Assembly (NCBI GenBank): GCA_022565665.1
Contig: JAIUMI010000005.1
Location: 1 to 64,000, forward strand
Length of the DNA stretch: 64,000 nt
Direction: 5' to 3'
DNA from: Glycocaulis sp.
GTDB taxonomy: Bacteria > Pseudomonadota > Alphaproteobacteria > Caulobacterales > Maricaulaceae
Below are positions 38,234 through 47,789 of this stretch, piece by piece. Under the pieces are notes generated by a model. The model was not told the origin of the DNA. It searched no databases and saw only the letters and a list, made by a program, of their open reading frames with translations. The position numbers and the translations under genes are program-made. Each line of letters begins with the position of its first letter. Position 1 is the stretch's first letter.

Positions 38234-39121
38234 ATGACCATCCGTCACACGCAAACCCTGCGCCGGGCCGCCGAACACGCGGCGGCTCCCTTCCCCGCCC
38301 TGCTGGCCGAGGCCGAGCGGGTGGCGGCGAGCGTGGCACTTGGCACGCATGGGCGGCGGCGTTCGGGCCATGGCGAAACCTTCTGGGAATATCGCCGTCA
38401 CCGCACCGAGGACGGCGCGCAGGCAGTGGACTGGCGGCGGTCGGCACGCGGTCAGCACCTCTTCGTACGCGAAACCGAATGGGAAGCGGCTAATGCCGTC
38501 TATCTCTGGCGCGATGGTTCGCCGGGCATGGCGCTCGCCAGCAAGGGTCAGCCCTTGAAGAAGGACCGCGCGGCGGTGTGCCTGATGGCGATTGCTGCGC
38601 TCCTTTCGCGCGGCGGGGAACGCATCACGGCGCTGGGCGAAACCGGCCGCCCGCGCGCGGGCAGGGCCGGCCTTGAGATAACGGCGCGCGCACTCGCGGA
38701 AGGCCCGGGAGAGGCACGCGCGGTGGAAAGCGCGGACATTGCCCGCCATGCCCGCATCGTACTCGCCAGTGATTTTCTTGATCCGCCGGAGACCTGGACT
38801 GCGCGCCTTGCCCGGCTCAACGCCTCGGGTGCGAGCGGCATATTGCTACGCATCATTGACCCGGCAGAGGAAGACTTCCCCTTTGCCGGACGGACGCGCT
38901 TTGCCGCGCCGGACAATGCCGCCCGCCTGCTCTTCGGGCGGGCCGAGGACGCGCGTGACGCCTATCGCACGGTCTGGGCCGAGCATGGTGCGGCGCTTGC
39001 GCAGATGGCGCGTCAGGCGGGCTGGACCCTTCTCACCCACCGCACCGACCGGCCTGCCGGTCCCGCCGTGATGGCCCTGCATCAGGCGCTTGCCCCCAGA
39101 GCCATGGAGCAGGCGCGGTGA
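38234..39121 (+). CDS. DUF58-domain protein
   Basis: A 295-residue protein with the DUF58 signature DWRRSARGQHLFVRE (about residues 68-82), which is fixed in MoxR partner proteins, within a degenerate vWA fold. No TM helix is seen. It lies 13 bases after moxR and overlaps the next gene by GTGA. No obvious ribosome site precedes the ATG, fitting translational coupling to moxR. Confidence 0.88.
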   Translation: MTIRHTQTLRRAAEHAAAPFPALLAEAERVAASVALGTHGRRRSGHGETFWEYRRHRTEDGAQAVDWRRSARGQHLFVRETEWEAANAVYLWRDGSPGMALASKGQPLKKDRAAVCLMAIAALLSRGGERITALGETGRPRAGRAGLEITARALAEGPGEARAVESADIARHARIVLASDFLDPPETWTARLARLNASGASGILLRIIDPAEEDFPFAGRTRFAAPDNAARLLFGRAEDARDAYRTVWAEHGAALAQMARQAGWTLLTHRTDRPAGPAVMALHQALAPRAMEQAR

Positions 39122-41862
39122 TCAGCCTTGGTCCGATAGGGTTTGCCGCTCCGCTCGCGCTCATCGCGCTGATCGCGCTGCCGCTTTTATGGCTATTGCT
39201 GCGCGCCACGCCGCCTGCCCCACGCCATGTCGTCTTTGCGCCCCTGCGCCTGCTCCAGCGCCTCGCCCAGACACCGCAGACGCCCCAGAGCGCGCCCTGG
39301 TGGCTGATCATGCTGCGCCTTCTCATGGCGGCTATCGTGGTGATCGCGCTCGCCCAGCCGGTCTGGCGGCCCGATGACGGCGCACGCTCCGACCTGCCGG
39401 TGCTGGTCGTGGTCGATAATGGCTGGCAGGCCGCTCAAGGCTGGCCGCGCACGCTGGCACAGGCGCGCGCCTATCTGGAGAGTGCGAACGCGCAAGGCCG
39501 CCGCGCCGCACTGGCCCTGACCGCCAGCCAGAGCGAGATCGTGTTTGAAAACGCCAGCGCGGCCCTCGCCCGGCTGGACGGGGTACGCCCGCAAAGCTGG
39601 AGCCCGGACAGGGCAGATCTGGCCACCCGCCTTGAAGACGCTTTGTCGGCGAGCGGCGCTCCCTCGCGCTTTGACAGCTGGTGGCTGAGCGATGGTGTGG
39701 CAGGCGAAGGCGACACAACGCTGGCCCGGCTGATCTCACAGCGCGGGCGGCTCGTTGTCAGCCTGCCTGGCGGGAATGACGGCGCACTGGCGCTGAGGCC
39801 CGTCAGCGCCGCTGCAGACGGTTTTGAAGCGGAGATCATCCGCTCTGGCACCAGCGGTACGCGCGATGTCACCGTTTCTGCTGTCGGGCAGGACGGGCAG
39901 GTGATCGCGCGGGCACCAGCCCGCTTCGAGGACGGGCGCTCGACCGCCCGCGCCGAGGCACGGCTTCCGCTGGATTTGCGCAACCGGCTGGCCAGCGTCC
40001 GGCTGGAGGGCGTCAGCTCGGCAGGCGCTGTGCAGCTGCTCGATGATAGCTGGCAGCGCCCGCGCATCGCGCTCATCGAACCCGAAGGCGGGGAGAACCG
40101 CCAGCCGCTATTGTCCGATCTGCACTACGCCCAGCAGGCGCTCGCGCCCTATGCCGAGATCGTGCGCGGCCCGCTGGAAACCGTGCTGGAGGAGGAGCCC
40201 TCCGGCCTCGTCATGGTCGATGCCGCGCGCAATGAAGATCCGTCTGTGCTGGAATTCGTCGAACGCGGCGGGCTGCTGATCCGCTTTGCCGGTCCCCGGC
40301 TGGCCGCGCGCGAAGATTCGCTACTGCCGGTGCGCCTGCGTCAGGGCGGCAGGCTGCTCGGCGGCGCGCTGAACTGGGAAGAACCGCAGACTATCGCCCC
40401 CTTTGGCGATGACAGCCCGTTTGCAGGCCTTTCCATCTCCGGCGATGCAACGATCCGCAGCCAGGTGCTGGCTGAACCCGAAGCCGATCTCGACCGGCGG
40501 GTCTGGGCGCGCCTAGCTGATGGTACCCCGCTGGTGACGGCGGACCGGCGCGGCGAAGGCTGGGTCGTGCTCTTCCACATCACCGCCGGGCCAGACTGGT
40601 CCGGCCTGCCGCTGACCGGCACCTTCCCGGCCATGCTGCGCCGTGTGCTGGCGCTTGCTGAAGGTGCTGGCACGGGCGGGGCGGGCAGTGAGGGCAGCTG
40701 GCAGATCGAGCGCATGCTGGACGGGACGGGGCGGCTCCGCGCGCCCACCGGTAATGAAAGCGCCATCCCCGCCGACGCATTTGACGAGACCCCCGCCAGC
40801 CCGACCCACCCGCCCGGCATTTGGCGGCTGGGGGCAGCGAGCGCCGCACTGAATGCCGTGCGCGCCGACACCGTGCTGTCGCCCATGGCGCGTGATCTGC
40901 CCGGCGCGCTCTATGAGATACGCGATGGCGTGCGCGAACAGCGCCTTGCCGGGCCCTTGCTGGCGCTGGCCGCGCTCCTGCTGGCGCTCGACATGATCAT
41001 CGCGCTGGCCTTCGCCGGACGCCTGCCGGGGCTTCCTGCATCGAGGCTGGCCGGACTTGCAATGGCGGTGCTGATTGGCGGTGCAGTGCTCGCTCCTGCC
41101 GCCGAAGCGCAGGACACCGACATTGCCGAGGCGCTGGATCGCGCGCTGGAAGTGCGCTTCGGCTATGTGATGACGGGCAATCGCGAGGTGGACGCGGTAA
41201 GCCGGGCGGGCCTTGCCGCGCTCTCGCGTGAAGTCACCGCCCGCAGCGCCATCGAGCCGGAAGAGCCGCGCGGAGTGGATCTCGATGATGACGAGCTGAT
41301 CTTCTTCCCCCTCATCTACTGGCCCGTTACACCCGACGCGCAGCCGGTCTCCGAGCGCGCAGCCCGGAACATCAACACGTATCTCCTGTCGGGCGGCATG
41401 ATCATTTTCGATACGCGCGATGGCGCAGCCGGAACGCGCGGCGGTGCCCATCCCGGGCTTGAGCGCGTCATGCAGGGGCTTGAAATCCCCGCCCTTGCCA
41501 GAGCCGATACCGAGCATGTGCTAAGCCGCACCTTCTACCTCTTGCGCGAGTACCCCGGCCGGATCGCAGGCACCGATATCTGGGTGGAAGCCAATCCTGA
41601 TGGCGCAGCGCGCGATGGCGTCTCCGGCGTGATTATCGGTTCGGCGGACTGGGCCGGGGCCTGGGCGCGTGCGGAAAGCGGCAATCCGATGTTCCCGGTG
41701 GAAGGCGGAGAGCGCCAGCGCGAGATGTCCTACCGCTTCGGGGTCAATCTGGCGATGTACGCGCTGACCGGCAATTACAAGACCGATCAGGTCCATGTGC
41801 CCGCCATTCTCGAGCGTCTCGGACAAGGCCGCAGGGGACCGCCCCAGAGGCTTGAACCATGA
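39118..41862 (+). CDS. DUF4159-domain membrane protein with BatA-like N-terminus
   Basis: A 914-residue protein starting from GTG. It opens with a BatA-type double TM anchor (IGFAAPLALIALIALPLLWL and a helix near 62-80), then a vWA-like region whose metal motif is degraded (VVVDNGWQ in place of DxSxS, about residue 97). Two more TM helices lie near 615-662, the second resembling an internal signal. DUF4159 (about 670-905) follows, with FFPLIYWPVTPDAQPVSE and the IFDTRDGA motif, probably on the periplasmic side. Overlaps both neighbours by four bases. Confidence 0.85.
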   Translation: MISLGPIGFAAPLALIALIALPLLWLLLRATPPAPRHVVFAPLRLLQRLAQTPQTPQSAPWWLIMLRLLMAAIVVIALAQPVWRPDDGARSDLPVLVVVDNGWQAAQGWPRTLAQARAYLESANAQGRRAALALTASQSEIVFENASAALARLDGVRPQSWSPDRADLATRLEDALSASGAPSRFDSWWLSDGVAGEGDTTLARLISQRGRLVVSLPGGNDGALALRPVSAAADGFEAEIIRSGTSGTRDVTVSAVGQDGQVIARAPARFEDGRSTARAEARLPLDLRNRLASVRLEGVSSAGAVQLLDDSWQRPRIALIEPEGGENRQPLLSDLHYAQQALAPYAEIVRGPLETVLEEEPSGLVMVDAARNEDPSVLEFVERGGLLIRFAGPRLAAREDSLLPVRLRQGGRLLGGALNWEEPQTIAPFGDDSPFAGLSISGDATIRSQVLAEPEADLDRRVWARLADGTPLVTADRRGEGWVVLFHITAGPDWSGLPLTGTFPAMLRRVLALAEGAGTGGAGSEGSWQIERMLDGTGRLRAPTGNESAIPADAFDETPASPTHPPGIWRLGAASAALNAVRADTVLSPMARDLPGALYEIRDGVREQRLAGPLLALAALLLALDMIIALAFAGRLPGLPASRLAGLAMAVLIGGAVLAPAAEAQDTDIAEALDRALEVRFGYVMTGNREVDAVSRAGLAALSREVTARSAIEPEEPRGVDLDDDELIFFPLIYWPVTPDAQPVSERAARNINTYLLSGGMIIFDTRDGAAGTRGGAHPGLERVMQGLEIPALARADTEHVLSRTFYLLREYPGRIAGTDIWVEANPDGAARDGVSGVIIGSADWAGAWARAESGNPMFPVEGGERQREMSYRFGVNLAMYALTGNYKTDQVHVPAILERLGQGRRGPPQRLEP

Positions 41863-43913
41863 GCGCCTCAACCCTCGTATTTTCGCCGCTGGTGGCCGAT
41901 TGGGCGCTGGCAGGCCTCGCCCTGCTTCTGGCCGTTGCCGCGCTTCTGGCGGCTTTGAGAGGGCTTAGGGGATGGGTCTGGCGCGCACTCGCCGGAGCGG
42001 CGCTGATCGCCGCCCTCGCCAATCCGGCCCTGGTGCGCGAGATACGCGAGCCGCTGAGCGATATATTGCTGGTCGTGCGCGACACCTCCCCCTCCATGGA
42101 GATCGGCAACCGGGAAGAGAATGCCCGCAATGCTGCGGCCCATCTGGAGCGCTTTGCCGAGGCCGATGACGGGCTGGAAATGGTCGAGGTCGATGGCGGC
42201 AGCTCGCCCGATGGCACGCGCCTGATCGAGACCATGCGGGCCGGCCTTGCCGATATTCCGCGCAACCGGCTGGCCGGTGTCATCCTGCTGTCTGAAGGGC
42301 AGGTCCATGACGTGCCGTCCGACCCGGAAAGTCTTGGCCTTGCCGCGCCTGTCCATCATTTTGCGACCGGTGATCCGAACGCCACCGACCGCCGCCTGAT
42401 CGTGGAGGAAGCCCCGCGCTTTGGCATTGTCGGCGAGCCGGTGCGCTTCCAGCTGCGCGTGGAGGATGAAGGCGCACCGCAGGGCAGTGCCATGCTCACC
42501 CTGCGCCTTGATGGCGGCGATCCGATCCGCGCGCGCGCCACGATCGGCGAGACGGTGACGGTGGAAGCGGTAGTGCAGAACCGGGGCGCGAACGTGATTG
42601 AGATCGTGGTAGAGCCCGGCCCGAACGAGCTCTCCCTGATCAATAACCGCGCCGCCGTGTCGGTGACCGGCGTGCGTGACCGCCTGCGCGTGCTGCTGGT
42701 CACGGGCGAACCGCATAATGGCGCGCGGGCCTGGCGCAATCTGCTCAAATCCGATCCGTCGGTTGATCTCGTCCACTTCACCATTTTGCGTCCCCTGGAC
42801 AAGGCCGATGGCGCTTTGCCCGAGGAACTGGCGCTGATCGCCTTCCCGGTCTTCGAGCTGTTCGAGCTGCGCCTGCGCGAATTTGATCTGGTGATCTTTG
42901 ACCGCTACCGGCGGCGCGGCATCCTGCCAGCCAACTATTTCCAGAATATCGCGCGCTATGTGGAAGATGGCGGGGCGCTGCTGGTCACTGCCGGGCCGGA
43001 CTATGCGGGGCCGGATTCCATCGCCCGCTCGCTTCTGGCAAGCGTGCTGCCGGCCAGGCCGACCGGCGCGGTGCGCGAAGGGGCGTTCCGTCCGCGCATT
43101 TCCACCGCGGGCGAGCGCCATCCGGTGACCGCGCCCATGGCTGGTCAGGAAGAAGGCTGGGGCAGCTGGTACCGCTATGTGGGCGGGCAGGCGCTGGCGG
43201 GCGAGACCCTGCTGGATACGCCCGCAGGCGATCCGCTTCTGGTGCTGTCCCGGCAGGGCGAGGGGCGTGCGGCGATCCTGCTCTCCGACCAGTCCTGGCT
43301 GTGGGCGCGCGGCCATGAGGGCGGTGGCCCGCATGACGAGCTGTTCCGCCGCGTCGCGCACTGGCTGATGAACGAGCCGGAACTGGACGAGGAACGCCTG
43401 ACAGCCACCCTATCTGATGGCGTGCTGACCGCCACGCGCACCACGCTGTCCGGCTCTGCCGATGATCTGGAGATCACCTGGCCGTCAGGGCGCGAGGAAA
43501 CCGTTGAGATGGACGAGGCGGCGCCAGGGCGCTTCACCGCCAGCGCGGAGACCGGCAATGAGGCGGGCCTTATCCGCCTGCGCTCGGGCGATGCCACCAC
43601 CGTCATCTCGGCAGGCCCGCTCAATCCGCGCGAATATGCCGATCTGAGGGTCACACGCGACAAGCTTCGCCCCCTGGTGCGCGCCACGCGCGGCGGCTCC
43701 TTCCTGCTCGGCGGTGATGAAACGCCGGACATGCCCAATCTGCGCCGCACCCGGCCTGATGGCCTGCAGGCCGGTCCCGGCTGGGCGGGCCTGCAGCGCA
43801 ATGGCGCCTATACGGTATCGGAAGCCCAGCGCACCCCGCTGGCGCCCGGACTTCTGGCTGCGGCGCTGATCCTGGCCCTGCTGGGGGCTGGCTGGTGGCG
43901 CGAGGGCAAGTAG
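41859..43913 (+). CDS. Membrane vWA/glutamine-amidotransferase-like protein of the MoxR operon
   Basis: A 684-residue protein with two N-terminal TM helices (about 9-27 and 36-56), a vWA-type metal motif that fits DxSxS (VVRDTSPSM, about 70-78), an Ig-like segment around 170-270, a class I amidotransferase-like flavodoxin fold (about 280-450; LLVTGEPHNGARAW) without a recognisable catalytic Cys, and a C-terminal TM helix (LLAAALILALLGAGWW). The start overlaps the DUF4159 gene (ATGA). Homologues follow DUF4159 genes across alphaproteobacteria; function unknown. Confidence 0.8.
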   Translation: MSASTLVFSPLVADWALAGLALLLAVAALLAALRGLRGWVWRALAGAALIAALANPALVREIREPLSDILLVVRDTSPSMEIGNREENARNAAAHLERFAEADDGLEMVEVDGGSSPDGTRLIETMRAGLADIPRNRLAGVILLSEGQVHDVPSDPESLGLAAPVHHFATGDPNATDRRLIVEEAPRFGIVGEPVRFQLRVEDEGAPQGSAMLTLRLDGGDPIRARATIGETVTVEAVVQNRGANVIEIVVEPGPNELSLINNRAAVSVTGVRDRLRVLLVTGEPHNGARAWRNLLKSDPSVDLVHFTILRPLDKADGALPEELALIAFPVFELFELRLREFDLVIFDRYRRRGILPANYFQNIARYVEDGGALLVTAGPDYAGPDSIARSLLASVLPARPTGAVREGAFRPRISTAGERHPVTAPMAGQEEGWGSWYRYVGGQALAGETLLDTPAGDPLLVLSRQGEGRAAILLSDQSWLWARGHEGGGPHDELFRRVAHWLMNEPELDEERLTATLSDGVLTATRTTLSGSADDLEITWPSGREETVEMDEAAPGRFTASAETGNEAGLIRLRSGDATTVISAGPLNPREYADLRVTRDKLRPLVRATRGGSFLLGGDETPDMPNLRRTRPDGLQAGPGWAGLQRNGAYTVSEAQRTPLAPGLLAAALILALLGAGWWREGK

Positions 43914-43949
43914 CTTGCCCGCAGAAGCGCTGGCGCCTAACCTTCTGAA

Positions 43950-45290
43950 ATGACGACGCCGGAGCCTGCCCCGTTCAGCGAGGAATGGACGCTCGATCTT
44001 GCAAGCCAGGCCCTTGAACTGGGCCGGTCGGCGGGCGAGGCCCTGCTGACCATCGACATGGCCATCCAGCTTGGTGTGATCGCGCTCGGCCTGCTGCTCG
44101 GCTGGATCGCCCGCAAGCCTCTACATACGGCGCTGGAGCGGCTTTTCGGCTTCTCCTTCATGAACTGGTACAATTCCGGCGCGCGCGAGCTGACCGCATC
44201 GCTGGCCAGTCCCATCACCGCCTATGTCGCGCTGTGGATTGCCCGCGCAGCGCTGGAGCAGGCAGCGCTCGGCACTTTCGCCGTCAACATGGCCGTCAGC
44301 CTGATCGGGGCGTGGATACTCATCCGGATCGCCACCGCCTTCATCGCCGAACCCTTCTGGTCGCGCACCGCCGCTACGCTGATCTGGATCGTCGCGGCGC
44401 TGAACATTGTCGGCCTGCTGGGCCCGCTCACCGACCTTCTCTCCTCGGTGGGGGTGGATTTCGGCGAGGGCCGCATCTCCATGCTCACCGTGGTACGTGC
44501 GGCCATCCTTCTCGCCGTGCTTTACTGGGTGGCCAGCCGTGTCTCCAAACTGCTGTCCCAGCGGGTGGAGCAGGTGCCGAGCCTCACGCCGTCCGCCCGG
44601 CTTCTGATCACCAAGGCCATCCAGATTTCGCTGATCGTGGTCGTGGTGGCCGCTGCGCTTTCCATGGCCGGGGTCGATCTCTCTGCCCTTGCCATCTTCT
44701 CCGGCGCAGTGGGCCTTGGCATCGGCTTTGGCCTGCAGAAAATCTTCGCCAATCTCATTTCCGGCCTGATCCTGCTGATGGACCGCTCCATCAAGCCCGG
44801 CGACATGATCACGCTGGACGAGACCTATGGCCGGGTAAACGCCCTGGGGATGCGCTTTGCCAGCGTAATGACGCGCGACGGGCTGGAGCACCTCATCCCG
44901 AATGAGGAGTTCATCACCACCCGCGTGATCAACTGGTCCTATTCCGACGAAGCCATACGCCTCAAGCGCCCTATAGGGGTCGCGTATGGCACCGATGTGC
45001 CCAAAGCCATGCAGGTGATCGTGGATGCCGCCAATTCGGTAGAGCGGGTACTGAAAACCCCGGAGACGCGCTGCCTCCTGCGTGGCTTTGGTGACAACTC
45101 GATCGATCTGGAAGTGCGCTTCTGGATCGGCGACCCCCAGCAAGGGGTGAACAATGTGTCGTCCGAAGTCCTTGTCGCCATATGGAAGGCATTCCAGGCC
45201 GAAGGCATCCAGTTCCCCTTCCCGCAGCGCGATGTACACCTCGACACCCGCGAGGCTTTGCGCGTGCGGGTGGAGAAGGAAGATACCTAA
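43950..45290 (+). CDS. MscS-family mechanosensitive channel
   Basis: A 446-residue channel with an N-terminal membrane region of four to five helices, the pore helix with small-residue packing (FSGAVGLGIGFGLQKIFANL, about residues 255-275), the adjoining ISGLILLMDRSIKPGDMI and the cytoplasmic beta and alpha/beta domains. It should release osmolytes on hypo-osmotic shock. It lies 36 bases after the MoxR-operon membrane protein and probably belongs to that transcript. Its stop overlaps that of the convergent HNH gene by four bases (CTAA). Confidence 0.9.
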   Translation: MTTPEPAPFSEEWTLDLASQALELGRSAGEALLTIDMAIQLGVIALGLLLGWIARKPLHTALERLFGFSFMNWYNSGARELTASLASPITAYVALWIARAALEQAALGTFAVNMAVSLIGAWILIRIATAFIAEPFWSRTAATLIWIVAALNIVGLLGPLTDLLSSVGVDFGEGRISMLTVVRAAILLAVLYWVASRVSKLLSQRVEQVPSLTPSARLLITKAIQISLIVVVVAAALSMAGVDLSALAIFSGAVGLGIGFGLQKIFANLISGLILLMDRSIKPGDMITLDETYGRVNALGMRFASVMTRDGLEHLIPNEEFITTRVINWSYSDEAIRLKRPIGVAYGTDVPKAMQVIVDAANSVERVLKTPETRCLLRGFGDNSIDLEVRFWIGDPQQGVNNVSSEVLVAIWKAFQAEGIQFPFPQRDVHLDTREALRVRVEKEDT

Positions 45291-45853
45291 GGCTCCAGTT
45301 CGACATCCCAATAGAGATAATCAAGCCAGCTTTCATGCAGGTATTTCGGCGGGAAGCGCCGCCCCTGCGATTGCAGCCGGTGCATGGAGGGGCGTTCTGG
45401 CAGCTGCAGGGTCGGCATGGACGCCTCGCGCGGGGTGCGCCCGCCCTTTTTCAGGTTACACGGGGCGCAGGCCGCCACGATATTCTCCCACGTCGTGCGC
45501 CCGCCCTTCGAACGCGGCACGACATGATCGAAGGTGAGAAGATCGAGCTTGTTGCTGCCGCAATACTGGCAGGTAAAGCCATCACGCAGGAAGACGTTGA
45601 ACCGGGTAAAGGCGGGCGGCCGGTCCTGATGGACGAAATCGCGCAAGGCCACGACCGAGGGCGCGTGCATCGCAAAGGAGGGCGAGCGGATCTGCGTCTC
45701 GTACTCGGAGACCACATCCACCCGCTCAAGGAACACCGCCTTGATGGCTTCCTGCCACGGCCAGGTCGATAGCGGATAATAGGAAAGCGGCTGATAATCC
45801 GCGTTCAGGACGAGGCAGCGCAGATCGGCAGGGGCGTTGGTGGAAATGTGCAT
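45287..45853 (-). CDS. HNH endonuclease-domain protein
   Basis: A 188-residue protein. The HNH domain is complete: zinc-binding CQYCG and CAPCN, the catalytic His in FDHVVPRSKGG and the Asn of WENIVAAC. The N-terminal half (LVLNADYQPLSYYPLSTWPW) is the conserved lead-in of this widespread bacterial group, which is chromosomal and not tied to defence islands. I see no methylase or other partner nearby. The start at 45853 is chosen over a longer frame. Confidence 0.88.
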   Translation of the reverse strand: MHISTNAPADLRCLVLNADYQPLSYYPLSTWPWQEAIKAVFLERVDVVSEYETQIRSPSFAMHAPSVVALRDFVHQDRPPAFTRFNVFLRDGFTCQYCGSNKLDLLTFDHVVPRSKGGRTTWENIVAACAPCNLKKGGRTPREASMPTLQLPERPSMHRLQSQGRRFPPKYLHESWLDYLYWDVELEP

Positions 45854-45982
45854 CACACCGTCTCCCGCCGTTTGAAAGGCCCGCAACTCCCAGCCGCAGC
45901 CCCGTTTGCCGGGACCGGTGCATGTGCGAACTGTCTATGTCCCCTCACCGTCCTGAAGACCGCGTCTCCTTCGCCTTAACGC

Positions 45983-46002
45983 CTGATTCATAAACGAATC
46001 AG
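45983..46002. repeat. Inverted repeat in the 255-base gap upstream of the HNH gene
   Basis: CTGATTC-ATAAAC-GAATCAG has 7-bp perfect arms with a 6-base spacer, about 130 bases upstream of the HNH ATG and about 107 bases after the esterase stop. TTAACGCCTGATTCA just before it is a near match to TTAA-N7-TTAA. It could be an operator, or a weak hairpin at the end of the esterase transcript. The remaining gap holds no gene. Confidence 0.35.
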
Positions 46003-46108
46003 TCATGCCAGTCCGGATAGACGGACTGTAACCCAAGCCTTGCGACAGGCCTATGACAGTCTGGTCACAGCTCTGCAGCACGCACGCTTAAGAATGGGGT
46101 TTGAGGCG

Positions 46109-46783
46109 TCAGGCGGCAAGTCCGGCCCGGTAACGGCCCGACAGCGCCGCTTTGAGGAAGCGTGCACCGAGCTCCAGGCCGTCCGGCCCGATCGAGTGAG
46201 GCAGACCCTGGCTGATATGAAACTCCGCGCCATGCCCGGCTGCGGCGAGCTGCTGCGCGGCCAGCCAGGAAAACCCGACCGGGAGCACGTCATCGCGATC
46301 ACCATGGATCAGCATGACAGGCGGGCGTGAAGCCATCTCGTCTTTCAGCCTCTCGCCGCCCGCCAGTGCGCCGGAATAGCCCAGAACGCCCGCAATGGCA
46401 GACGGCTGGCGCAGCGCCAGATGCAGGGCGAGCATCGTACCCTGGCTGAACCCGACCAGAGCCAGATCGGCCGGCTCAAGCTGGTGGCGGCGCAGTTCAG
46501 AGACGATGAACTGGTCAGCCGTCGGCCCGGCCATGCGCACGCCCGATTCCATCGCTGCCGGGTCAAGCCTTGAGATGGGGAACCATTGATACCCGCCCGG
46601 CGCACCCGGCACAGGTTCGGGCGCATTGGGCGAAACCCAGCTGACATCGGGGAAGTCCGCCGCCCAGTGCTGCGCCAGCCCGGCCAGATCCGCCCCGTTC
46701 GACCCATAGCCGTGAAACAAGATGACAAGCTTCTTCGCCTTGCCACTACGGGCAGGGATACGCGGACCGTCCAGCAATATCAT
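46109..46783 (-). CDS. Phospholipase/carboxylesterase-family hydrolase
   Basis: A 224-residue cytoplasmic alpha/beta hydrolase of the carboxylesterase/thioesterase group. Oxyanion segment LVILFHGYGSNGADL, nucleophile Ser in LVGFSQGTML, Asp in LIHGDRDDVLP and His in SQGLPHSIG form the full triad. Substrate unknown: short-chain esters or lysophospholipids are typical. The ATG at 46781-46783 gives the usual length. Divergent from gluQ. Confidence 0.88.
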   Translation of the reverse strand: MILLDGPRIPARSGKAKKLVILFHGYGSNGADLAGLAQHWAADFPDVSWVSPNAPEPVPGAPGGYQWFPISRLDPAAMESGVRMAGPTADQFIVSELRRHQLEPADLALVGFSQGTMLALHLALRQPSAIAGVLGYSGALAGGERLKDEMASRPPVMLIHGDRDDVLPVGFSWLAAQQLAAAGHGAEFHISQGLPHSIGPDGLELGARFLKAALSGRYRAGLAA

Positions 46784-46892
46784 GGGTCGAGGCACTCCGG
46801 ATGGGGTTGGGGAGGAAGGCCGATCATGCCGCGCACGCGCGCTATGACAACCCCCTCGCCGGTCAGCCGCGCATCTGTCTAGAGTGCGCGCC

Positions 46893-47789
46893 ATGACCGG
46901 CCTTGTCACCCGCTTCGCTCCCTCGCCCACCGGCCTCCTGCATCTGGGCCATGCCTATGCGGCTGGTTGCGCCTTCGGTGCGGCCAAGGAGGCAGGCGGC
47001 ATCTGCATCCTGCGCATCGAGGATATCGACGCAACGCGCTGCGGGCCTGAGTTCGAAACCGCCATCATGGAGGATCTGCGCTGGCTGAGCCTTGACTGGC
47101 CGGAGCTGGTGCGCCGTCAGAGCGATCATCTGGCCGAGTACAAAAGTGCTCTGGACCGGTTGATCGAAGGCGGGCTGGCCTATCGCTGTTTCAAGACGCG
47201 CAAGGAAGTGGCCGAGGCCATCGCCAGCGCGCCGCACGAGGCGGGCGAGGTATTCGTCAGCGGGCCTCTGCCTCCTGCCGGGGAGCGCGCCCTGCTGGAC
47301 GCGGGCCAGCCCTATGCGTGGCGGCTGTCGCTGGAGGCAGCAAGGGCGCATCTCGGAACCAAGTATGACGCGCTCGCCTTCACAGTTGAGGCATCGGAAT
47401 CACCCCATGACGCGCAGACCGTGAATGCCCGGCCAGAGCTGTTAGGCGATGTCGTGATTGCCCGCAAGGATGCCGGAACCAGCTATCATCTGGCGAGCGT
47501 ACATGATGATGCCCTGCAGGGCGTGACCCATGTCATCCGGGGCGTGGATCTGGCGGGCTCGGCCCATATCCACCGCCTCCTGCAGGCACTACTGGACTAC
47601 CCGCCCGTCATCTACCGCCATCATCCACTGCTGACGGGGCCGGACGGCAGGCGCTACGCCAAGCGGGACCGGGCGGTCACGCTGCGGGCGCTGCGCGAGG
47701 CAGGCCACACGCCGGAAGATATCGGCACCCTGATCAGCCAGCATATTGCGCAGGGCCACATGCTGCGCCACGAGGACATGCATGGCTGA
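46893..47789 (+). CDS. gluQ: Glutamyl-Q tRNA(Asp) synthetase
   Basis: Attaches glutamate to queuosine in the anticodon of tRNA-Asp. The 298-residue protein has the class I motif FAPSPTGLLHLGHAYAA with the HIGH-like HLGH, RIEDIDATRC, and a KMSKS-like loop YAKRDRAV, but no anticodon-binding domain, as expected for GluQ-RS. The zinc-binding segment is reduced: only one Cys (AYRCFKTRKE) where E. coli has three Cys and a Tyr, so it probably lacks zinc. ATG 46893 is preferred to a GTG at 46884. Overlaps the next gene by eight bases. Confidence 0.9.
   Translation: MTGLVTRFAPSPTGLLHLGHAYAAGCAFGAAKEAGGICILRIEDIDATRCGPEFETAIMEDLRWLSLDWPELVRRQSDHLAEYKSALDRLIEGGLAYRCFKTRKEVAEAIASAPHEAGEVFVSGPLPPAGERALLDAGQPYAWRLSLEAARAHLGTKYDALAFTVEASESPHDAQTVNARPELLGDVVIARKDAGTSYHLASVHDDALQGVTHVIRGVDLAGSAHIHRLLQALLDYPPVIYRHHPLLTGPDGRRYAKRDRAVTLRALREAGHTPEDIGTLISQHIAQGHMLRHEDMHG

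Noticed and set aside
41868..43361. 497-codon minus-strand frame inside the 684-residue membrane-protein gene
   Set aside because: The plus frame has TM helices, a MIDAS motif and operon overlaps; the minus frame has none.
45287..45853. HNH gene as part of a restriction or defence system
   Set aside because: No methylase, specificity subunit or other defence gene is nearby, and the protein belongs to a broadly conserved chromosomal HNH group.
46040..46330. 96-codon plus-strand frame in the gap before the esterase 3' end
   Set aside because: Mostly antisense to the esterase gene, with no ribosome site.
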